A stretch of DNA of 64,000 nucleotides, taken from NCBI GenBank assembly GCA_011317545.1, contig WUJK01000009.1, positions 930,001-994,000 of the forward strand, in the 5' to 3' direction. Shown here piece after piece: positions 51,638 to 63,132 of the stretch. The DNA comes from Coniella vitis. Its lineage: Eukaryota; Ascomycota; Sordariomycetes; Diaporthales; Schizoparmaceae. The first letter of the stretch is position 1. Each line of letters starts with the position of its first letter. A program made the translations under genes and the position numbers. The notes beneath the pieces are model-generated. The model saw nothing but the letters and a program-made list of their open reading frames with translations. It did no database searches and was not told where the DNA came from.

Positions 51638-54600
51638 GGCGAAACGCAGGTAACCTGTACTGACGTCCCAATTTTGACAAGCCACGTGCTCGACTAGCGA
51701 ATAAGACGCTGGATGGCCAACTCGAACAATGAATTGGGCTATCGATTGTTTATCGATTGTGGGAATTCAGGCTCACATGGCTTTGGGACGGCGAATCTTT
51801 TATACATCTGCACGGGTGGGTCATAACAGGTTCTTTGTCGCGAGTATTTGGTTGTGAAAGAGGGGTATCAGAATCTTCAGGCGAGCCAGCGGCGGCATCG
51901 GTAGAAAGTCTCCGAAACAAGCCCAGATGTACGCTTCTGCTACATAGTACGCTGGGATGTAGAATTGTATAAGTTCTAGGCATATGTGGATCACGGCCAT
52001 GTTGCCCGTATGCATATCCTATCCCGCGCGGACGCGGCCATGACAGCAGCCATGCGGACACCACCGGTGGTGGAGTCTGGTACGGCGAAGGCCTCGAATA
52101 GTAAGGTAAGGGCGTAGATTTCCAAGTGAGGAGCAGGTAGAGGCCCCAATGCTTCGTCAACGCGAAGACAACACCAAGCCCTTTATACCGCAAGCTCAAG
52201 TAGAAAGGGCCAAGTGGGAGGATTCGGACGGAGAAGCACGACTCTTGCGACGACGGTTTGCAAGTTGTACTATGTAAAGAGACCAGCATCGGGTTGTGGG
52301 CTCGCGCGGCTGGCTGCCAAAACCGCGTGGCATACATAGTAGTTGTGGTGTGAGAGTGGAGATTTCCCGAGGTTGTACATATGAAGTAGTATGGAAGATT
52401 TTTGTTGGCCACCCAGCCTCTGGAGCGATTGTGCGACTCTGATTGGTTGATGACGCGTCTCTTGAACTGGCCGTATCAGTGGGCGGCCGGGATATCTCAG
52501 ACGCTGTGTGCTGGTGACTATGGATCCCGATTACCAAATTTCCATTGTGGCATGACTGTATGGTTGACACCACAATGTGAAAAGGAAGCTGCTTCTTGCA
52601 ACGTCGAGTAAAGGGCGTCCGTTCGTTGTTGCGCAAGTGCGTACGGTGTGAGCCTACGCTCACAGCACACTCAAGCGGCACCAGCTGAGAGGTTCTGGAT
52701 CGTGCACCTCCACCGCTAGCGAATGTTTGCATTTCCATATGCGACAAACGGGTGTTGATCGTTGCTCTTTGTAGCTGTGCCGGTTGCTGCCAACGACCTG
52801 CTACTTCGACATAGTATGTGGCATGGCTGCAGGTGTGGTTGCAGGTGTGGTTTGTCACATCACATGTTGCACGCATGAGACGAGTATGCCGCTTCCAGTG
52901 GCGGCTAAAGCCCTCGCATCAACGATGCGCGATCATCTCCGCGTGTCTGCTGTCTGCGTTGTATGCGGGTGGTTGTCTTTGGCGGGTGGTCAAAATTTGG
53001 ATGCTCGGATCGTTCTTTATCGTGACCCGAACCGTCTGGGTGGAGACATTGGAAATCTGTGTACTATGTATGTCAGCAGGCGCCATAGAACTGCATTCGG
53101 ACGTCGCATACTAACCGTTGTCGCATTGCGTCTCAGATCAGACTCACGGGATGCTCGACTCGGCTGAGAAGAGGACGAGGATGAGAGCGCGCAAAGTCCT
53201 GGTAGGATATGAGAGCTCGGTAGCTTATGAGCTCACGTCGCTCCTTCCGGGACGGGCACGTTGGGACGATACGCTGAGGTACCTAGATACCTAGAGAGCC
53301 TGGTACGTATACTTCACACTGAGTCAGCTCTCAGTGGTCTTCAGCGCACCGACGTACTGCAGTATGTATCTACACCAGCAGCTTTTATAATGGATGACCT
53401 CGAGCAACGCTATCGAGCCGCGAGAAGATGATATCGATCTTATCATGAGTCATTATTAGATTACGTACTTCCAATTTCTTGATAGTGCGCTGAGTGTGTT
53501 TGCTGAAGTGCGTTGTTATGGAGATTGTGAAGCCTGTACTTGATGGATTTAGACGCTACCTACATAGTAGGTAACTAGGTAACTGCCACTACATAGTGCA
53601 TAGTAGCGTAGCAGTGCAAGCCCTGTAAGTTCCCTGTGACACCTACACTTACAGCGCCTTTGATCTCTCTACGATCAATATCCTGGTGGTCCAATGGCTA
53701 ATTAATGTCTTTAGACCAACTGGGATTTCACTTCCGTCATGACAAACAGCAGTCCATTTTTTATCAGCCCTCACCACTCTGCATACCTCGCCGCTCATCG
53801 GTCAGTGTCTGTTGAAGGGACCCCAGACATGCTTCTGGCACATGATCAATTCCAGTCCCCTTTTCCAGTGCGGTATGACATTTGCCATCTCCTCCATGAA
53901 AGTCCATAGTACGCACACTTTTGGCATGGCGTCTAGAAGCGAGCCACGAAAAGAAAAGAAGCACCGAGGGCACCTTGTTCCCCAAACAAGCTTTTGCCAA
54001 GCCGGGGTGATCTAAATCTCAGATTCTCGGGGCACAGCATGACGTCTTTTGCATAGTAGAAGTTCTTACACCCACGAGGACGCCGGCCAAACCGCACGCT
54101 TCGAGGCAACATGCCATGCTGCTCTGTAGTTCCATTGCTGGTGGTGGCGGTGCAGTGGTCTCTGGCACCGCATAAGTATGGACTCATCGTGTTTTTTTTC
54201 AGCTTGGCCAAGGCACAAGCTTGGTGTGCTGGTTGGGGTGTGGCTATGTTCTGTCCATCGGTGTGTCTGTTGCAGCCATTAGTAGCCAAGTTGGTGGGCC
54301 CTCTTTTTTTCTCTTTCCGATTCCTGGTTTCGCCAGCTAAGGAGACTTGAGAGCCAAGTAAATTCTCCCTCTGCGCTTCGGGCTTATCGTCATGTCCCTG
54401 CAGCCCATTCCTGACACGTCTGCAATCTCTCTCTGGCAAAGGTTGCAGACGGAATTGACGTCGTTGAACCTGCTTAATACTGGCGGTGGCCCGTTCTTCG
54501 CGCCGAATCTTGGAAGAGCATATACTTGTTCTGCTGCTGCGTCTGCATCTCCTGAGAACTGAACATCTCCCATCCAATTCATTGCTCAGACAGCCTGGCG

Positions 54601-54695
54601 TACTTGAGCCCACAAGCTCAAAAACAAAGGACGAACTTGATTTGCTTGACATCTCACCCCATCACCACCGACGACCACCACCCGCCACCATCATC
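51638..54695. other. Gene-free 3-kb divergent region dense in TACATAGTA motifs
   Basis: No coding gene recognised. It carries five exact TACATAGTA or complement copies (51941, 52268, 52333, 53062, 53561), degenerate TACCTAGATACCTAG near 53280 and TAGGTAACTAGGTAA near 53568. It is the densest stretch for this motif. Confidence 0.5.
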
Positions 54696-55950
54696 ATGAC
54701 GGACACCCCCGAGCAAGCAGCGCACTCGCGCTTCACCGCACTGCACCATGCCATCAACGCCGTAACAGACAAAGCCAAGGAATCTCACACCCAAGACCCG
54801 CAAGAGCACCTGCACGTGCCAGCAACGCACGAAAAGTCTCACGCCTGGATGCGCCGCCTCTTTCCTTACTCGAGCCTCGACGACATGGAAAATGCCTTCC
54901 ACCTCGGCAACTACGTCATCAACCGCAAGACGGGCGAAAAGACGTTCGAGGCCATGCCCATGTATGTGCGCCTCGGCATGCACCTGCTCTACTACGGCAG
55001 CGAGCAGGAGCGCGTCCTGAGCTGGAACAAGACCAAGGAGCTGCTCAAGGAGCAGAGCGAAAAGATGGGCCGCGAGTATGATGACCCGGCCAGTGTGGCG
55101 CACATTCAGCCCTTCATCGAGAGCTTTGACTTGCAGCCCTCGCTCAGCCAGCTCAAGGAGCCTGATGTCACGAAATACAAGAACTTCAATGAGTTTTTTG
55201 CCCGCGAGTTGAGGCCCGATGCGCGCCCCATTGATGAGCCTGAGAATGGCCTCGTGGCGAGCAGCGTGGCCGACTGCAGGCTGACGACCTTTCCGACGGT
55301 CGACCTAGCGACCAAGTACTGGTATGTTGCTTTTTATCGTGCTAAAAGTACCTTTGAAATGCATTTTGAGAGGAAACACGCAAACCAGATTGCTGTGGTG
55401 CGAGAAGGGATGCTGATACTACCCACACAGGATCAAGGGCTACGGCTTTACCCTCGACAAGTTGCTAGGTGACGTCGGCCTCGCCGAGACATTCGAAGCC
55501 GGCTCCCTCGGTATCTTCCGCTTGGCGCCTCAGGACTACCACAGATGGCACTCGCCCGTCGACGGTGTGATTGAATCCATCACAGACATTCCAGGTACCT
55601 ACTACACCGTCAATCCGCAAGCGATCAATGAACCTGGTACCATGGACGTCTTTTGTGAGAACAAGCGTTCCGTCATGGTCATCAAGTGGGCTGCCACGGG
55701 CACTCGCGTCGCTGTGGTCGCTGTGGGCGCCATGCTCGTCGGATCCATCAAGTACAACCCTGGTATCGAAGTGGGGGCTACTGTCAAGCGCGGGCAGACG
55801 CTGGGCGCGTTTTACTATGGAGGCAGCACGGTCATTGCTATTTTCCAAAAGGGCGAGTTGGTCTTTGACGAGGATCTGGTGCGCAACTCGATCGAGAGTA
55901 ACTGCGAAACGCTCGTCGAGGTGGGTTGGAGAATCGGCGCGCATCCCTGA
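54696..55950 (+). CDS. Phosphatidylserine decarboxylase-family enzyme, soluble fungal type
   Basis: Exons 54696-55321 and 55431-55950 encode 381 aa; the intron joins in the Trp of KYWIKGYGF. A helical region of about 160 residues precedes the PSD core: YKNFNEFFARELRPDARPI, SSVADCRL (Asp193), LAPQDYHRWHSPVDG (catalytic His249), VVAVGAMLVGSI and finally YYGGSTVIAIF. The GGST motif predicts self-cleavage before Ser341, giving a pyruvoyl alpha chain of about 41 residues. There is no signal peptide, mitochondrial presequence or membrane segment, unlike Psd1, and no C2 domain as in Psd2. This layout is that of the fungal PSD-like class including PsiD-type decarboxylases, so the substrate could be phosphatidylserine or an amino acid. 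Confidence 0.9.
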
Positions 55951-56375
55951 GCGCATCCCTTGTCCTGTGATGATATGGCACTGGACTCGCTCGTGGGTGA
56001 TGTGATGTATAACCCAGCGTGTCAGGAACCATGTGAGCAGTTCCAGCTCTGCATTTTGAGGGAAAATCATTGATTGGTTCACGGAAAGTCAGGCCTTGTT
56101 TTATGCGTAAGTCTACATACTTGAGACATAGTATTGCCATGTTTAAAACTCATCGTTGCGATTTGTGGTATTGCTGCAGGAATGGTAGGCTGTCATCACT
56201 ACACCTTTTCAAAACAGACACGGGTTCAAAGGTAATTTATAACTTACAATGGTACTCGTTCGGAGTATCAGTCGCTCCATATCTGGCAGGTTGTGCTATA
56301 TTGGTTCCCGAGAGAATCCGATGCCAGTTGTGGCCCTTTGTGGATCAATTCCTGGTAAAGCTGAGCTGTGACATG
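55951..56375. other. Convergent intergenic region
   Basis: About 425 bp between the 3' ends of the decarboxylase and PARG-like genes; nothing recognised. Confidence 0.6.
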
Positions 56376-57560
56376 CTACTGGTCATCGTCAGACTCGTTA
56401 TCATCGTCTGTTCTCTGCAATTGTTGGCTTTGAAGACCAGCGAGCACGGCCGCTAGTCCTTCTTTGACCCTTGGATTTGGTGCGCGCTCGATTCGGATCT
56501 CGAGCTCATGGATTCTCTGCAGGAGCTCCTCGGCCTCGTCTCCGGCTCCACCTCCGGCATCGTCTCCTTCGGTATCACTGTCTGCGCCTTGCTCCTCATC
56601 CGCCCATTGCAATTCGTCACCGAAAGCCGATTGCAAAGCCTCCGCCATGGTCGCATCCTTGACAGCAAAGACTACTTCCTGGATGCCATCCCAGGATTGC
56701 TGACACGCAGACTTCTTTCCCTTGTGAGAGCCCCTTTTGGACTCCTTGCCAAGTAACACCTTCCTCCAGGCCCTAGCAATCTCGCCGACGGGGTTCCCAT
56801 ACGCGCCGCAGCCCCAAGCACCCACAACGACCTTGGCCGCGTTTTTCGCCTGAAAGACACGCATCACGGCGCGCATCTTGTCCACCACAAGTTCCCTGTC
56901 CTTGGCGTGCACGTAGGTTCCGTGGCCCGTGCCCTCGTCAACATCCGTCTCTGGCAGGCGCAGCATGGCGGCGCTGACTACGTCGACAAACCACCGGTCA
57001 TTCTTGTCAAGCACGTCGTTGTTGGTGTTGTCACTGCCGCCATCACCGCTGCGGCCGTCCCCCGAAGTCCGAAAGACAAGCACGTCCGGGGTATAGATGC
57101 AGCCAACCTCTGGCAGCCGGTAAAACTCATCGCGCAGCGCGGGCAGCAATGTTGTGCGCATACACAGAAACTCCTCCTGGCTGGTGGCGCCATTGAGGAA
57201 GCCACCGCCTGGGGACAGCGGAGATGCCATGTTCAGGATGGCTACGCGGTCTGTGGTGTTGTCAAGGCTGTGTAACAAGGAATATGCTGCTGTCAGGGTG
57301 TCGACGGTGCGGAGGAGCAAGCGTGGCGTCTCCGCTGGATCTGGGGAAGTGGCTGCTGGCATGGGGCCAGCCGCATCCTTCAGAGGCTGTCTTTGAGGAT
57401 TGACGATTAGCTCGGAGGCTTGGATCCCCCGTTTCGCGCGGGGGTGGGCGGATAGTAATGAGGGAATCAGTTTGTTGACGGTCGCTTTTGCCTTTTTGGC
57501 ACGGGCATCGCGGCGGAAGGCGGGCGGCGGGCGGCCGATGGAGGGCTCTATCCTGCCCAT
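56376..57560 (-). CDS. PARG-like macrodomain protein (DUF2263, bacterial-type PARG fold)
   Basis: Intronless, 394 aa. The frame extends upstream, but the first ATG is at 57560. NMASPLSPGGGFLNGATSQEE (residues 110-130) contains the Gly-rich ADP-ribose loop and the catalytic-type QEE pair (Glu129, Glu130) of bacterial-like poly(ADP-ribose) glycohydrolases. VVVGAWGCGAYGNPVGEIARAW is the other binding loop. Fungal genomes carry this microbial-type family. It should bind or hydrolyse ADP-ribose linked to protein or other targets. A Gly/Asp/Asn-rich insertion (GDGRSGDGGSDNTNN) sits in the middle. The C-terminal 80 residues are a helical and very acidic tail ending in TDDDNESDDDQ. Nuclear or cytosolic; there is no signal. 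Confidence 0.9.
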   Translation of the reverse strand: MGRIEPSIGRPPPAFRRDARAKKAKATVNKLIPSLLSAHPRAKRGIQASELIVNPQRQPLKDAAGPMPAATSPDPAETPRLLLRTVDTLTAAYSLLHSLDNTTDRVAILNMASPLSPGGGFLNGATSQEEFLCMRTTLLPALRDEFYRLPEVGCIYTPDVLVFRTSGDGRSGDGGSDNTNNDVLDKNDRWFVDVVSAAMLRLPETDVDEGTGHGTYVHAKDRELVVDKMRAVMRVFQAKNAAKVVVGAWGCGAYGNPVGEIARAWRKVLLGKESKRGSHKGKKSACQQSWDGIQEVVFAVKDATMAEALQSAFGDELQWADEEQGADSDTEGDDAGGGAGDEAEELLQRIHELEIRIERAPNPRVKEGLAAVLAGLQSQQLQRTDDDNESDDDQ

Positions 57561-59218
57561 TGCGAGGAGGTCTGAGGCAAGAGTTGGCAATGGGTATGAT
57601 CAGGATGGATTCCTGACTTGAACTGATTGCTGTAAAGTAGCAAGCTCAAGATTGCTGACATGACTGTGACGAATCGTGATGTCAAGAAGCTGGGCCATCG
57701 GACTTGAAGGCGACCCAGACTGCCAGGGTTCGGGTCTGGGGTTTGCCCCGCGTTAGAAACATGTTCGGTCCGGGCCGTTGGAGAAGTTCCAGCTCTCGTG
57801 CCCCCCACCTTGCCCACCTTGAAGGTACCTAGGTACATAGCACCGAGTCCAGTATCTTTGGCTGCCTTTCACCACTACCACCCCACCTTCTGCATCTTCC
57901 CCTCTCCAATGTGCATGCACGTTCCCTGCGGAGGAGTTCCCCCGTATCGCAGCCCGCCCGTGGCCAGGCAGCACAGCGACCCTTCCTCACCGACAAGCAA
58001 TGCAGTGCGGCGTGCCCCCGTTGCACCCGCTTCGCAGCCAGGGCAGCGGCACGGCACATGAGCTGCTCGCTGCGCATAACGACCTACCTAGAAAGGCCTC
58101 GTTCGATCTGCAGGGCCAAGACATGACAATCTGCATCACAGCATACCAGGTATGCATAGCATTTATAACCAGAGCCGTGTGCTCCTTTGCAGAGTCGAAA
58201 GGGGTTCCCAGCTGATGATCGCCGCATAATTGCCTTGTAGGAAACGCATGGGATAATTACCCCCCTCCTTCGGCTTGACAAGCCACATCAGGAAGCTTGT
58301 TTGCGCCAGTGACAGTCCAGGAACCTGTCTTGCCTGCTGCGCCGACCGGTGCCCACGGTAGAGGATCAGCGACCATCATGGTCCTTAACTGGTACTCGAC
58401 AATGACACCATATGGCTGCCTTGATTGCAGATTCTACGGTCGCTCAAGACCCGGTGGTCTTGGGCGGGCGAGCGACCGCCTTTCGAGAATTGGCACGCCG
58501 CTTTCTTTTACTCCAGAATCAAATTCACCAACAGCCGAGGGATATTGTGGCCATGCTATCTTTCACAATGGGTGCACGAATGAATACGAGGCGGTGTCGC
58601 TTCTCCTCAATCCAATGTTACCCCAGAAGTCGCATGTGCCTCCCGAGTCACACAAACATGATATCGGATCATGGATCACTATCAAGCCACGCCCATCTTC
58701 GAGGGACTTGAGATAACTACCCCGGTCATATCGTTCTTGCATATCATTAACGACTGGATCGCTACACTTTGGACTTGATTCACGCATGCTGCATTGCTAC
58801 GCTGCAGTTGACTACAGCCATGCATGATGCCGGAATCCCCCAGCAGCTACCGTTCCCGGACCAACTCTATCGCTTCAGGTGTTTTGCCATCAGGTTACTT
58901 TGCAAACCGGAAGCGCAGCCAGCTCGACCATGACCTTGCAAGGGCATAAAAGGCGAGCACGCCGTTAACTGAGGCGTGCGCTCGTCACTCAAGCAGCAAG
59001 TTCCGGGCTGTCTTCCTCCGTCATAGAGCCTACCCCTTGGCCCGGTCAATTGCTATTCCCACAGGCCAGCTCTAGCGACAATCCTCTAATCCCCGCGTCG
59101 TGGTACTTTGTTTTGCTCGTTCTCGCGTGCGCTCTGCTCCTCTGCTCTGCAGCCGCCCGACTGTGGTGTCCTTGAAGCGAGGCAAGACGGGCCCACCGCG
59201 GTCAGCTGGTCAGTCGCC
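57561..59218. other. Divergent intergenic region with a TACCTAGGTACATAG element
   Basis: About 1.7 kb between the PARG-like and GH92 genes. It carries the 20-bp element at 57824-57843 that is identical to one at 38009-38028. A frame at 58297-58716 has no family features. No gene called. Confidence 0.5.
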
Positions 59219-61953
59219 ATGTTTCTCTCTCAATTGCAGCTCACTCCAGCCTGGCTGCTCAGCTTGCAGCTCGCTATCGGCCAGAGCACGGCGGGCACTA
59301 CAGTAAACAATCTTGGATATGTCGACCCTTTGATCGGAGCCAGCGACGGAGGCAATGTCTTTCCTGGCGCCTCTCTTCCCTACGGCATGGCAAAGGCTGT
59401 AGCGGACACAAACTCGGGCAGCAACCAGGGCGGATTCACGCTTGATGGCTCCAATGTGACTGGCTTTTCTCTCATGCACGATTCTGGCACCGGAGGAGAC
59501 CCCTCGTTGGGGAATTTTGCGCTCTTTTCCTATGCCAGCTGTGCGAATGACGACGTTGATAACTGCGTATTCCCCAAGGTGTCACGGGCAGAATTTGGAA
59601 GCTTCGACACCAGTACAGTAGTTGCCGAGCCTGGTTATTTTAGCATCACTCTCGATAGCGGGATCCAGACAGAAATGTCGACGACGCAACACACCTCGCT
59701 CTTCAAATTCACATTTCCTCCATCTTCTGCAAGCAACGGAACCGACGAGCACCCCATCATCTTCCAGGACCTCACGGACCTCTCGGATTCACGCCAGGAT
59801 AATGGCAGCATTGCGGTTGACCCCAGCACGGGGCGAATTACTGGCAACGCCCGTTTCTTGCCGAGTTTCGCACAGGGCACATACGTACTCTATTTTTGCA
59901 CGGATTTCTCCGGTGCTGACATTCTCGACAATGGAATCTACTCCAACAGCCGGGCTAGCACGGCCGTCAAGAACTTCACCATCTCGAGATCGATTAACGG
60001 ATATCCGCTGCCTGGTGGAGCTTTCAACAGGTTCACGAGCGCCAGCAGCCCCATTTACGTCCGATCTGCTACGAGCTTCATCAGCTCCGAGCAAGCGTGC
60101 GCTCATGCGGAAGCAGAGATCCCCGATTTCGACCTGGACACGGTCAAGAGCAATGGCCAGGATATCTGGCAGGAGAAGCTCAGCGCATTCTCTGTTGACT
60201 CAACAGGGGTCAATGAGTCCCTCGTGACCAACTTTTTCAGTGGCGTCTATCGGACAATGATCAATCCTCAGAATTACACGGGCGAGAATCCGCTGTGGTC
60301 CAGTGACGAGCCATACTTTGACTCGTTTTACTGGTGTGTGGCTTCTTCTGTTGCCAAAACGCCTTGCTAGTCTGTTCTGTAACTGACTCGGAACATTTTG
60401 GTCTAGCCTCTGGGACTCGTTCCGATCTCAAATCCCATTCCTGACTATCATCGATCCTGCGTCGGTGGAGCAGATGTTGAGGTCTCTCATTGATACATAC
60501 GTCCACCTCGGATGGCTGCCTGATTGTCGAATGAGCCTGAACAAGGGATACACGCAGGGAAGTGGCGTACATGCAGACCTCGGACGTGCATACGAATGCT
60601 AACATGAACTAGGGTGGTTCCAATGCAGATAATATCTTGGCGGATGGATACCTGAAAGGGCTGACGACAGGCATTGACGTACGAGACCTCAAACGCTGGC
60701 AATAAACCTCACACAGACTAACCTGTCGCAGTGGAACCTTGGCTATGAAGCCGTCGTGAACGATGCTGAAAACGAGCCCTTTGACTGGTGCTGCGAAGGC
60801 CGCGGTGGGCTTGACTCGTGGAGGGCCCTCGACTACATTCCTGTACAGGACTTTGACTACAAGGGCTTTGGAACCATGACGCGAAGCATTTCGCGCACGC
60901 TGGAATACAGCTACAACGATTACTGTATTTCCCAAATCGCTGCTGGCCTTAACAACACGGCCGACCAGGAGAAGTACGTAGGGTCCAGCGGCAACTGGGA
61001 GAACCTGTACAAGAGCGACCAAACATCGTACTTTGCCAACGGAACCAACACGGGCTACACTGGCTTCTTCCAGCCAAAGTTCCTGAATGAGACGTGGGCG
61101 TTCCAGGATCCTCTGCAGTGCAGCAATATCGATACGTCGGGAGCCGCTTGCTCGTTGCAAAACACGGGCCGAGAGACGTTCGAAAGTAGTATTTGGGAGT
61201 ACAGCTTGTAAGGTTATGGTTCCGTCAACCCACTTTGGGCCTTATCTCTCCGTAATACTGATGCTCCTTAGCTTCGTCCCCCACAACCAGGCCGAGTTGA
61301 TAGCTCTCTTTGGCGGGCCAGCCAACTTTGTCAGCCGCCTCGACTTCCTCCACGATCAAGACATTACGTACATTGGCAACGAGCCCGCCTTCCTCACCGT
61401 CTATCAGTACCACTATGCAGGACGGCCTGGCTTATCTGCAAAGCGCAGCCACTTTTATATTCCTGCCTTCTTCGAGCCCACACCGTCGGGCCTCCCCGGC
61501 AACGATGATAGCGGCGCCATGGGTAGTTTTGTCGCGTTCAGCATGCTAGGCCTGTTTCCCAACCCCGGCCAAGATGTCTACCTCATCAACCCGCCGTTCT
61601 TTCCCAGCGTCAACATCACACACCCCATCACTGGCAAGACGGCGACAATCCGCAACGTCAATTTTGACCCCACGTACGAAGCCATCTACATCCAGTCTGC
61701 AACGCTCAACGGCGAACCGTACACCAAGAACTGGCTCGACCACAGCTTCTTTACCGAGGGCAAAGACCTCGTGCTGACGCTGGGCAAGAATGAGAGCTCC
61801 TGGGGTACGCACGTGGCGGACCTACCGCCTAGCGTAAGCGAGTATACAGGGTTCAATGGGACGGTGGCTCGGCGCACCGCTGGCAGAGGGCAGTCGGCTG
61901 CGAGGGCATACAGGAGCACGTTTGACGTGTACAATAACGGGTTTGGCAGATAA
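59219..61953 (+). CDS. Secreted GH92 alpha-1,2-mannosidase
   Basis: Five exons 59219-60333, 60407-60566, 60613-60678, 60732-61207 and 61272-61953 encode 832 aa. A hydrophobic leader (MFLSQLQLTPAWLLSLQLAIGQS) is a signal peptide. The N-terminal beta-sandwich begins with NLGYVDPLIGASDGGNVFPG. Family motifs follow: MHDSGTGGDPSLGNF, DSFYCLWDSFRSQ, a GGSNADNILADGY loop, WCCEGRGGLDSWRALDY and GNDDSGAMGSF (Asp684/Asp685). In GH92 the last motif supplies catalytic carboxylates and calcium contact. Several N-glycosylation sequons are visible. The enzyme trims mannose from N-glycans or mannoproteins outside the cell. The second intron is only 46 bp (donor GTACAT, branch CTAAC). An alternative splice could remove or add two glycines there. 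Confidence 0.92.
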
Positions 61954-63132
61954 TAGGTGTGGATGCAGCCAAGCGTGATGACCATGTCTTTCTTGGCTTG
62001 GCCAACATATTTCATCCAAGCTTTTTTATATCAAATCTTTGCTATCTATGCTAGGGGCACATGTGCACGGCTGCTTCCTTGGTGAAAGCCCACCAGGCCC
62101 ATCAAGGCCCCATCAAGGTCCCATCAAGGCCAAGCGTGTGTCATGAAAGGGCTAGACCTTCAAGCGAGATCCGGTGGCAAATGGAGCACCCAAGATCACT
62201 GGTGCTAAACTCTAACCTTGACTATAACTGCGCCCACCAATCAGTCAGCTGCCCTTGCCAAGTCCTTTGTTAGAACCTTCTCCGTCTCGTCCCAACATCC
62301 CATAAGGCTCCGGGCTTCTGTTACCCCGTCACGCTCATGGCGCGGTTTGGCGCGAGTGACCCAGACCACAAGGAGAATAGCCAACCATTTACCGCCAAGC
62401 TCTGTGAGCATATAGCTCGTTGGGAGGTGCCTCCAGGATGCCTTGTCCTGGCGTGCGTTCATTGTGTATCGTTCCCCGCGTGCTGCTTTGACCCTGTCAG
62501 GAAGGGGACGCGTCACGAGATGTGACTGACCCCCACTTTCCTCCACAATGGGGTGGATGACACTATCGATCGCTGCACGTTGCTGGCATCAGATGAGGCG
62601 GGGAAAACCTGGGGTAAAGTGGCTCTGGGGTTTCGAATCCCCGCGGAGCCCCCAGCCCTACCCCAGATTCTGTACGAGCGGCTGAGCAAAATCCGGGCGA
62701 GTCAGTGCACGGCCTGGTCGGGATACTACCTTCGTCCACCCAGCCAACCCACCAACCAATGGGCGCCTTTGTTGCACCGTATGAAGAGAGGTGTGTACTG
62801 CGTGCGTAGCATTTGTTTGACGGTGAAAATGGGTGATCTGCAAAGCGGTTATTAACTGCTTGGTTGTCCCCTCATGGCAACGTTGTGGTTCATCTTTCCC
62901 ATCCGCGAGCCGGCAAGCCTCTTCTCTGCTCATTCTTGCCTCAGATATCCATCTTGATTGTCTTTTTGGGTTTTCCTGGTCCTGGATTGCCCATTCCGTT
63001 TCTTTGTTTGTTGCTTTGTGTGTCTGTACAACGTGTTTGCTTGTCTGGCAGCCGCTTGTACAGCACATTTCGCACCCAAACCCCCCTCCCATTCACAGCA
63101 TTACCCGTCCAGAAACAAGTGCACACTCCACG
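61954..63132. other. Intergenic region upstream of the permease gene
   Basis: About 1.2 kb. It includes an imperfect CATCAAGGCC repeat at about 62098-62131 and a tRNA T-arm-like sequence at 62627 without a matching A box. No gene called. Confidence 0.5.

Noticed and set aside
62560..62665. tRNA T-arm-like sequence GGGGTTTCGAATCCCC
   Set aside because: One extra base in the loop, no A box at the right distance and no matching acceptor stem.
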